Positions 1-5,217 of a stretch of 5,217 bases of DNA are shown here, one piece after another. The notes beneath the pieces were generated by a model, which did not search any database, was not told the origin of the DNA, and worked only from the letters and a program-made list of their open reading frames with translations. This DNA is from Planctomycetota bacterium (GTDB taxonomy: Bacteria; Planctomycetota; Brocadiia; SM23-32): positions 1-5,217 of the forward strand of contig JAUVVP010000205.1 of assembly GCA_030604585.1 (NCBI GenBank). The letters run 5' to 3'. The translations under genes and the position numbers were made by a program. The first letter of the stretch is position 1. Each line of letters starts with the position of its first letter.

Positions 1-1
1 C

Positions 2-1792
2 TTTGAGGCCGATGCGGATTGCATCCGGGTCTCGGGCAGCCTGGTTGACCGCAGGGGCGGAGACCGGGCGGTCGCCCTGTATTTCGCGCTGCCGCTCGAT
101 GCCGCCGGCTGGCAGTGGCACGACGACGTGCGCCACAGCAGGACGGTCGAGGCGGGCCGGGAGTATGCGAACCTGGCCAACACCGGCACCGGCGCGAACG
201 GGAACATGTCGCTGTATCCGTTGGGCTGCATCGGCAATGCGGACGGTGGGCTCGCGCTGGCCCTCGACATGGGCCTGCCGGCCCAGTACAGGATCGGCTA
301 CAGCGGCCCGGCGCGGCAGTTCTTCATCGCCTATGACCTGGGGCTGAGCCCGGATACCGACAGCTTCCCCAGCGCAGCGCCGTTCAAGTTCGCCATCTTC
401 CGGACCGATCCGCAATGGGGCTTCCGCGCCGCCGTGAAAAAGCTCTACGAGGTCTTCCCTGACCACTTCCTGTGCCGCTCCAGGCAGCAGGGCATCTGGA
501 TGCCCTTCACCGACGTGAGCACCGTGCAGGGATGGGAGGACTTCGGTTTCCGCTACCACGAGGGCATCAACAACGTTCCCTTCGACGACGGGGCCGGCAT
601 CCTGAGCTTCCGCTACACCGAGCCTTCGACGTGGTGGTTTTCCATTGACCCGGACGTGCCCCGCACCCGTGAGAACGTGACGGCGCTTCTTCAGGAGGCC
701 GTTGAGTCGGGCAGTGCCCGGCGCCACCGGCAGGCGGAAGCGGCGCTCGTCTCGGGCTCCCATGACGCCGACGGACGGCTCCAGTACCTGGTGCGCGACA
801 CGCCCTGGGCAAACGGCGTCGTCTTCAGCCTGAACCCCAACCCGCGCATTCCCGGCAACTCCGAGGCGGCCATGTACTGGAACGACGAGGTCAAGCGTCG
901 CCTTTACGGCCCGGACGCCGCCGGGGAGCAGGACGGCGAGTACCTCGACTCGCTGGAAGCGTACGTCACGGCCACCGAGAACTTCCGCCGGGAGCACTTC
1001 CGCTACGTCAGCGTCCCGCTGACCTTCGCAACGGACTCGAAGCGGCCCGTCATCCACAAGGCCCACGCGCAGTACGAGTTCACGAAGTGGATTGCGGAGG
1101 ACGTGCACGGAATGGGCAAGCTCATGTTCGCCAACTCCGTGCCGGAGCGGTTCGCCTTCCTCTGCCCGTGGCTCGACGTCATGGGCTGCGAGATGGACTG
1201 GCTGGACTCGGAGGGCCGCTGGCGTCCGCCGTCCGACGAGCGGATGAATTTGAGGCGCACCATGTGTTACCGCAAGCCCTACCTCATACTGATGAACACG
1301 CGCTTCGAGCGGTTCACGCCCGACCTGGTCGAGAAGTACTTCCAGCGCAGCCTGTTCTACGGCATCTGGCCCAGCATGTTCAGCCACAACGCCTCCGATG
1401 ACCCTTACTGGCGGACCCCCGAGTGGTACAACCGTGACCGGCACCTGTTCAAGCGCTACATCCCCCTGGTGAGATTGGCCGCGGAGGCCGGCTGGGAGCC
1501 GGTCACTCACGCCGTCACGGATAACGAAACCGTCTACGTGGAGCGGTTCGGTCCGTCCGGCGACGGCCGGGTGTACCTCACGCTGCTGAACGATTCGGCC
1601 GAGGCGCAGGACGCCGCGCTGACGATTGATGCGGCCGAGCTTGGCATCGAGAGCGCCGAATCCGTTGCCGACCTGGTCTCGGGCGAGACGCTGAAGGCAT
1701 CGGTCCAGGACGGCGCCCTGCGCGTGGCGGTTGAGATGGCGCCGGAGCAGGTCCGCCTCATCGAGCTGAGCGCCCGGCCGGGGACGGACTGA
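2..1792 (+). CDS. Glycoside-hydrolase-like protein, 5'-truncated (C-terminal 596 residues)
   Basis: The reading frame is open from base 2 to TGA at 1790-1792, and coding sense extends upstream of the first in-frame ATG (128), so the true start lies outside the window. Numbering from base 2, residues 1-150 look beta-rich (RAVALYFALP, MSLYPLGCIG, RQFFIAYDLGL), as in the N-terminal sandwich of many glycosidases. A probable alpha/beta barrel starts near GIWMPFTD (164-171) and FGFRYHEG (181-188). It continues through GEYLDSLEAY (Glu313, Asp316, Glu319), GCEMDW (Glu397, Asp399) and YGIWPSMFSHNA. The last 90 residues or so look like the C-terminal beta-sandwich common in retaining and inverting glycosidases. 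Acidic residues at the ends of likely barrel strands are candidate catalytic groups; this is inference. I do not recognise a numbered CAZy family, and no signal peptide can be assessed because the N terminus is missing. The glycosidase downstream supports a role in glycan breakdown. Coding status is very sure, family is not. Confidence 0.85.
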   Translation, partial: FEADADCIRVSGSLVDRRGGDRAVALYFALPLDAAGWQWHDDVRHSRTVEAGREYANLANTGTGANGNMSLYPLGCIGNADGGLALALDMGLPAQYRIGYSGPARQFFIAYDLGLSPDTDSFPSAAPFKFAIFRTDPQWGFRAAVKKLYEVFPDHFLCRSRQQGIWMPFTDVSTVQGWEDFGFRYHEGINNVPFDDGAGILSFRYTEPSTWWFSIDPDVPRTRENVTALLQEAVESGSARRHRQAEAALVSGSHDADGRLQYLVRDTPWANGVVFSLNPNPRIPGNSEAAMYWNDEVKRRLYGPDAAGEQDGEYLDSLEAYVTATENFRREHFRYVSVPLTFATDSKRPVIHKAHAQYEFTKWIAEDVHGMGKLMFANSVPERFAFLCPWLDVMGCEMDWLDSEGRWRPPSDERMNLRRTMCYRKPYLILMNTRFERFTPDLVEKYFQRSLFYGIWPSMFSHNASDDPYWRTPEWYNRDRHLFKRYIPLVRLAAEAGWEPVTHAVTDNETVYVERFGPSGDGRVYLTLLNDSAEAQDAALTIDAAELGIESAESVADLVSGETLKASVQDGALRVAVEMAPEQVRLIELSARPGTD

Positions 1793-1814
1793 TCCGCCTT
1801 CGGCCCGGGACCCC

Positions 1815-1821
1815 AAGGAGG
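1815..1821 (+). promoter_or_regulatory. Shine-Dalgarno site of the GH42-like gene
   Basis: AAGGAGG matches the anti-Shine-Dalgarno consensus and ends 9 bases before the ATG at 1831. It fixes that ATG as the start, and the signal peptide that follows directly agrees. It sits in the 38-base gap after the upstream stop codon. I see no stem-loop with a T-run and no convincing promoter in the gap, so translation is probably from a message shared with the upstream gene. Confidence 0.85.
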
Positions 1822-1830
1822 AGTGCCCCC

Positions 1831-1887
1831 ATGCGATTTGCGCTTTGTGTTGCGGCCCTGTGTGTTGCCGCCGGCGCAGCGTCGGCC
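1831..1887 (+). other. Sec signal peptide (residues 1-19)
   Basis: The N terminus begins MRFALCVAALCVAAGAASA: one arginine, an uninterrupted hydrophobic core, then ASA before Ala20, a good signal peptidase I site. Two Cys residues (6 and 11) lie inside the core, but there is no lipobox Leu-x-x-Cys followed by a mature N terminus that would favour a lipoprotein. The mature protein would start at Ala20 and enter the first beta-sandwich module within a few residues. Confidence 0.85.
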
Positions 1888-4800
1888 GCGTCCAATCAGT
1901 TGCCCAACTCGAGCTTCGAGCGGGGCGAGGCGGGCTGGTCTCTCTGGCATGAGGCGCCCGGGGTCAGTTCGGGCGGCGTCACAGACGAAGCCGCCCGCCA
2001 CGGGCAGCGCTGCTTCAGGCTTCAGAACCGGGAAGCTCGGGAGGCCGTCCTCCACTCCGATCCCGTTCCGGTGCAGGGCGGCGCCGACTACACGCTCTCC
2101 GCCTATGCCCGCACCGACAGCGCGGAGGGCGTGCGCATCGCGCTCTGGGCCCTCAGTCGGGACCAGCTCGAACGGACGCGAGAGCAGGGCGGGGCGCAGA
2201 CCGCCTGGACGGCCGGCCCCGAGGGCGAGGGCATCCTCCCGAACGGCGGGTTCGAAGGCGGCGCGGGCGGCTGGCATCTGTGGCACCAGTTCCCCGGTCG
2301 CTCTTCCGGCGGACTCATCAGCGGACAGGGCCGCGATGGCGGCGTGGCATTCCACGTAGTGAACGACGGCCGCGGGGGCGCCAATCTCCATTCCGACCCC
2401 GTCCCATGTGAGCCGAACGCCACCTACACGCTGACCGTTTGCGCGCGCGTCCGGGACGGGCGAGGCGTGAGGATCGCGGGTTGGGCCCTGGACGGGGAAG
2501 GCGGCACCATCAGCTACGCGGTCGACGGCTCGACGGAGCTGCCATCGAACGTCCCCGGGTACCGCCGCTTTGTCAAGACGTTCGTCACTCCCGCCAACTG
2601 CGTGCAGCTCAAGGCCCACCTGACGTGCAACGGGGGCGAGGTCTGGTGGGACGACTGCCGGCTGGTCTTGCAGGGCGAAAGCCTCAGCTTTGAGCTGTCC
2701 TACGGGGCGGACCTGCCCGCCGACCAGCCTGCCTGGGCGCGGTTCAAGTGCGTTGTGCGCACCCCCGAGAACTGCGCGGCTCTGAAAGTCCTCCTCGTCT
2801 CGCACGGGGGCACGGCCTGGTGGGATGCCGTTCAAGTGGAGCGCGGGCGCGACGCCAGTTCGTACCGCAGCGGCCCGACCGTCGGGGAGGCGGGCGCGGA
2901 CGGGAAGAACCTGCTCTCCAACTCCGGCTTTGAGGACGGCGAGGCCGACTGGGGCCTCTGGCATCAGTTCCCGGGGCGTTCCTCAGGCGAAGTGGCGGCG
3001 GGGGCCGGCAGGGACGGCAGCCTGGCGTTTCACGTTCTCAATCCGGGGGACGGCGGAGCCAACCTGCACTCGGAGCCGGTCCTCTGCCAGCCCGGCTCAA
3101 CCTACACGCTCAGCGTCTACGCCCGCGTCAAGGACGGCCGGGGCGTGGCCATCGGCGGCTGGGGACTGGACCGCAGGGGGCAGGTCATCAGCTACGCCCT
3201 CGACGATGTGGCAGAGCTGCCGTCGCAGGTCCCCCGGTTCACGCGTTTCACCAAGACCTTTACCGCGCCGTCCGATTGCGTGCTGCTGAAGGCGCATCTG
3301 ATCTGCAACGGCGGGGAGGTGTGGTGGGGCGACTGCCAGTTGGAGAAGGGCGAGCGGCCGACCGCGTACGTGGCCGGTCCTCGCGTGGACCTTCTGCCGC
3401 CGCGGGAAGGGCCGCAGGCCGTGGCTTACGCGCGAGCCATCGTCCGGGAGGCGAGGCTGCGGGATGTCCTGGCGCAGACCGAGCGCCTGGTCGCCTATGC
3501 GGACGCCGACCGCGCCGCGCAGGTGCACGGCTCGCCGGCAGACGACCGGCGCGCTGTGGCACAGGTCTCTGAGATGCTCGGGGCCGCTTACCTCGTGCCG
3601 GACTACCGTTCGGTGGACTACGCCGCTCTGAACGGGCTTACGGACCGGGCGGAGGCGCGGCTGATTGAGACGTGGCAATCGCTGGGACACGATCCCGCCG
3701 GAATCTTCGATGAGTGGCGGCCGGAGCCCCTGCCGGGGAACATGGACAAAGGCGCTCTGGCCCGCGAGTTCCTGATCTTCCCGTGCTTCACCTCCGACCT
3801 GTTCTTCAGCGGCGGGTGCGATTGGGGCCTGCTGGAACCGTTCGGATTCCGCGTGGTGAGCGGATGGTGGGGAGTGTCGTTCACAAAAGAGAGCAGGCTT
3901 CAGCCGGCGGGCATGGACAGGGTCATCGAGACCTGTGCGGCGCGCGGTTACCGATGCGACATCGCCGTGGATCCAGCCGACGCCGCCGCCACCTTGTTGA
4001 GGCAGCGATTGGGCGACGCGATCTACCTGCACAATGCGCAGGGCGAGTGGTCGCCGCAGGGCAACTGTCACAACACGATCAACATCTGGCATCCCGAAGT
4101 GCGGGCCCTGGCGACCGACTGCCTGGGGCAGATCGCCGCCCACTACGCCGACAATCCGGGGGTGTTGTCCTACGAACTGATCAATGAGCCGTCCCTGGCG
4201 ATCGAGAAGCACGAGCACGGCTACCGCTATGAACCCATCGGCGTGGGCGGCTACAGCGAAGCCGCGCGGGCGGCATGGCGAAAATGGCTGAGGCGGCGGT
4301 ACGGCACCGTCGAAGCCCTGAACGCCCGGTGGCGGTCGGACTACGGCGGATTCGACGAAGTGGCGCCGCCGGCCGACCTCTCGACGCCCATTCCACGGGA
4401 TGCGCACACGCCCGTCAGCACCGGTCGCGTGTACGACTTCCAGACCTTCCGCGACGAAAGCCACGGGGATTGGTTCAGCCTCTGCATCGAGGCCATGCAC
4501 CGTCAGGACCCCAGGAAGGCCGTCATCGCGCAGTTCTCCACCAGCCCGGTGGACCGCAGGGAGGGGGCCGTTGACCTGCGGCTCATGGCCGAGGACGTGC
4601 CGTGGGACTTCTACGGCACCCACGATTGGCCCGGCGCGAGCCCCGCCACCATCAGCCTCTACGTGGTCTCGATGAACCGGCGGGCGCAGCTTCCGCACTG
4701 GGAGGACGAGTTCATATGGAGCCAGTGGGAGCGCAAGGGAACCCCCGAGCCGGTCATGCGAGCCGCCCTTGAGCGCAACCTGTGGCGGCAGATCGCCTGG

Positions 4801-5217
4801 GGCAAGCGCGGCATCTCCCTGTTCAACCTGGAGACCGAGTGGCTGCACGACGCGCCGGGCAACTGGAACAACTCGATGATGAGCATCGAGGCCGACTTCG
4901 AGGTGCCGCGCTACAGTACCGGCATTATCCCCACCATCGAGCGCAAGACGAACCTGTTCAAGGACGTCCTCTACGGCACGAGCATCGAAGCGCCGGACGT
5001 GGCGTTGCTGCGGTCGACGACTGCCACACTGGTCTCGGCGCCCGAGCGGAGCGCCCCCAACGAGAGCATCGCAATCGCCGAGCGCCTGTTGGCCGAACAC
5101 TACATGCCGCTGATGATCCCCGAAGAGCACATCATCAGCGGGTCCGATGACTTGAGCGACGTGACGGTCCTGATCGCGCCCTGGGCCGTGAACGTGCCGG
5201 ACGCGCTGCAAGAGCGC
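1831..5217 (+). CDS. Secreted GH42-like glycosidase with N-terminal CBM4/9-like modules, 3'-truncated
   Basis: The frame stays open for 1129 codons from ATG 1831 to the window end, so the C terminus is missing. Layout: signal peptide (1-19); CBM4/9-like modules (24-517); helical linker (about 525-640); catalytic barrel (about 645-1050); start of a trimerisation-like domain (1055 onward). The barrel carries YELINEP with Glu786 as likely acid/base, then WLRRRYGTVEALNARW, a hallmark stretch of GH42 beta-galactosidases. Glu960 in WEDEFIW is the best nucleophile candidate. The 174-residue gap between the two is close to that of Thermus A4 beta-galactosidase (Glu141 and Glu312). A late-barrel segment (WGKRGISLFNLETEW) also fits GH42. 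Expected reaction: retaining hydrolysis of beta-galactosides or related glycosides outside the cytoplasm. Oddities are the binding modules and signal peptide, uncommon for GH42, and a nucleophile motif unlike typical GH42. Another clan GH-A family remains possible; the exact substrate is unknown. Confidence 0.88.
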   Translation, partial: MRFALCVAALCVAAGAASAASNQLPNSSFERGEAGWSLWHEAPGVSSGGVTDEAARHGQRCFRLQNREAREAVLHSDPVPVQGGADYTLSAYARTDSAEGVRIALWALSRDQLERTREQGGAQTAWTAGPEGEGILPNGGFEGGAGGWHLWHQFPGRSSGGLISGQGRDGGVAFHVVNDGRGGANLHSDPVPCEPNATYTLTVCARVRDGRGVRIAGWALDGEGGTISYAVDGSTELPSNVPGYRRFVKTFVTPANCVQLKAHLTCNGGEVWWDDCRLVLQGESLSFELSYGADLPADQPAWARFKCVVRTPENCAALKVLLVSHGGTAWWDAVQVERGRDASSYRSGPTVGEAGADGKNLLSNSGFEDGEADWGLWHQFPGRSSGEVAAGAGRDGSLAFHVLNPGDGGANLHSEPVLCQPGSTYTLSVYARVKDGRGVAIGGWGLDRRGQVISYALDDVAELPSQVPRFTRFTKTFTAPSDCVLLKAHLICNGGEVWWGDCQLEKGERPTAYVAGPRVDLLPPREGPQAVAYARAIVREARLRDVLAQTERLVAYADADRAAQVHGSPADDRRAVAQVSEMLGAAYLVPDYRSVDYAALNGLTDRAEARLIETWQSLGHDPAGIFDEWRPEPLPGNMDKGALAREFLIFPCFTSDLFFSGGCDWGLLEPFGFRVVSGWWGVSFTKESRLQPAGMDRVIETCAARGYRCDIAVDPADAAATLLRQRLGDAIYLHNAQGEWSPQGNCHNTINIWHPEVRALATDCLGQIAAHYADNPGVLSYELINEPSLAIEKHEHGYRYEPIGVGGYSEAARAAWRKWLRRRYGTVEALNARWRSDYGGFDEVAPPADLSTPIPRDAHTPVSTGRVYDFQTFRDESHGDWFSLCIEAMHRQDPRKAVIAQFSTSPVDRREGAVDLRLMAEDVPWDFYGTHDWPGASPATISLYVVSMNRRAQLPHWEDEFIWSQWERKGTPEPVMRAALERNLWRQIAWGKRGISLFNLETEWLHDAPGNWNNSMMSIEADFEVPRYSTGIIPTIERKTNLFKDVLYGTSIEAPDVALLRSTTATLVSAPERSAPNESIAIAERLLAEHYMPLMIPEEHIISGSDDLSDVTVLIAPWAVNVPDALQER
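1900..2220 (+). repeat. CBM4/9-like module A, lacking its C-terminal half (residues 24-130)
   Basis: The module opens with LPNSSFERGEAGW, the usual start of CBM4/9-like galactose-binding-fold modules, and reaches the YTLSAYAR strand and the WALSRD segment (ending at residue 111). Modules B and C continue at that point for about 60 residues, including the conserved NGGEVWW strand. Module A instead jumps straight to a tail-like stretch, REQGGAQTAWTAGP, which resembles the tail of module C (EKGERPTAYVAGP). It cannot form a complete sandwich alone. Identity to B and C is clearly lower than B to C. Confidence 0.7.
2233..2667 (+). repeat. CBM4/9-like module B, complete core (residues 135-279)
   Basis: Runs from ILPNGGFEGGAGGW to WWDDCRLV. 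It shares the strings WHQFPGRSSG, GGANLHS, DGRGV, ISYA and NGGEVWW with module C, about two-thirds identity over some 144 aligned positions counted by eye. Cysteines at 193, 257, 266 and 276 match module C in position and spacing. Aromatic residues Trp148, Trp151, Trp272 and Trp273 are candidates for sugar contact or core packing. It lacks the Gly/Pro-rich tail that ends module C and runs instead into an additional half-module. Confidence 0.8.
2677..2877 (+). repeat. Orphan C-terminal half of a CBM4/9-like module (residues 283-349)
   Basis: This stretch aligns only with the second half of modules B and C: AWARFKCVVRTPENC matches the RRFVKTFVTPANC region, GGTAWWDAVQVE matches the NGGEVWW strand, and SSYRSGP matches the closing tail. 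There is no first half next to it. It keeps one of the four shared cysteines (315) and loses those equivalent to 266 and 276, so it is not a recent copy of B. Joined after residue 111 of module A it would complete that module. Confidence 0.7.
2911..3381 (+). repeat. CBM4/9-like module C, complete (residues 361-517)
   Basis: Runs from LLSNSGFEDG through GDCQLEKG to the closing TAYVAGP, the full length expected for a CBM4/9-like module with tail. Cysteines 419, 483, 492 and 502 have spacings of 64, 9 and 10 residues, identical to module B, which suggests conserved disulfides in an exported protein. Trp374, Trp377, Trp498 and Trp499 match those of B. The helical linker leading to the catalytic barrel follows. 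Confidence 0.8.
3763..4980 (+). other. Clan GH-A (GH42-like) catalytic barrel, residues about 645-1050
   Basis: The barrel opens with REFLIFPCF, a likely first strand. The stretch INIWHPEVRALATDCLGQIA followed by HYADNPGVLSYELINEP mirrors the GH42 helix-strand leading to the Asn-Glu acid/base pair (Asn785-Glu786). WRKWLRRRYGTVEALNARW then matches the GH42 stretch after strand 4. Glu960 in WEDEFIW lies where strand 7 should end; Glu958 is a nearby alternative. WGKRGISLFNLETEW resembles the GH42 strand-8 region. Domain limits are approximate. The active-site assignment rests on motif position and spacing, not on an alignment program. Confidence 0.7.
4993..5217 (+). other. Start of a GH42 trimerisation-like domain, cut by the window end
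   Basis: From residue 1055 the pattern PDVALLRSTTATLV, then an amphipathic helix (IAIAERLLAEHYMPLMI) and DLSDVTVLIAPWAV, matches the flavodoxin/amidotransferase-like fold placed after the barrel in GH42 enzymes. There it helps build the trimer around the active site. Only about 75 residues are in the window; roughly 100-150 more would be expected beyond it. Confidence 0.6.

Noticed and set aside
128..128. ATG at 128 as the start of the first gene
   Set aside because: The same frame is open and protein-like back to base 2 (for example RAVALYFALP), there is no Shine-Dalgarno site before 128, and the ATG falls inside a conserved-looking beta domain.
1773..1784. GC-rich palindrome (CCCGGCCGGG) near the upstream stop codon as a terminator
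   Set aside because: It lies inside the coding end, has almost no loop and no following T-run, so it does not resemble an intrinsic terminator.
1823..2359. Plus-strand frame of 178 codons starting GTG just before the ATG at 1831
   Set aside because: Its translation is Arg/Pro/Ala-rich without domain features, while the ATG frame at 1831 gives a signal peptide and module motifs and is better spaced from the Shine-Dalgarno site.
1534..2964. Open frame of 476 codons on the minus strand spanning both genes and the gap
   Set aside because: It covers the end of one gene, the ribosome site and the modules of the next; its low-complexity translation shows no motif. It is best explained as a GC-driven shadow.
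2233..3381. Modules B and C as an assembly duplication
   Set aside because: The two copies differ at about a third of residues and at many third codon positions, far more than sequencing or assembly error would give.
3097..5211. Open frame of 704 codons on the minus strand
   Set aside because: It lies wholly opposite the GH42-like gene, whose frame carries clear domain motifs. Its translation is rich in Arg, Gly, His and Val with no recognisable domain. Long antisense frames are expected in GC-rich genes because stop codons are rare there.

Overview
This is a GC-rich window (roughly two-thirds G+C by eye) with two long, same-strand coding regions that run off both ends. Together they cover nearly every base, leaving a 38-base gap between them. 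The codon use (strong G/C at third positions), a secreted multi-domain glycosidase and an unassigned glycosidase-like neighbour suggest a polysaccharide-degrading bacterium. A member of the Planctomycetes/Lentisphaerae/Verrucomicrobia group, probably from an environmental genome, is a reasonable guess. That placement is inference from protein style; no marker gene is present.

Region 1 (2-1792, +) is the C-terminal 596 residues of a protein whose start lies upstream of the window. It reads as a beta-rich N-terminal portion, a probable (beta/alpha)8-barrel with acidic motifs at likely strand ends, and a C-terminal beta-sandwich. I read it as a glycoside-hydrolase-like protein of no family I can name with confidence.

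Region 2 (1793-1830) is a short intergenic gap with a strong Shine-Dalgarno sequence (AAGGAGG) placed 9 bases before the next ATG. No terminator is visible, so the two genes are probably co-transcribed.

Region 3 (1831-5217, +) is the first 1129 residues of a still-open gene; no stop codon occurs in this frame before the window ends. It encodes a secreted protein. In order it has a Sec signal peptide, an array of CBM4/9-like beta-sandwich modules, a roughly 110-residue helical linker, a clan GH-A barrel most like family GH42 beta-galactosidases, and the start of a GH42-type trimerisation-like domain. The barrel's candidate catalytic pair is Glu786 and Glu960. The module array is irregular: the first module lacks its C-terminal half, and a matching orphan half-module lies after the second module, as if one module had been inserted inside another.

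The two genes probably act together on a galactose-containing or related glycan. The second protein would work outside the cytoplasm with its binding modules holding the substrate. Substrate identity cannot be read from the sequence.
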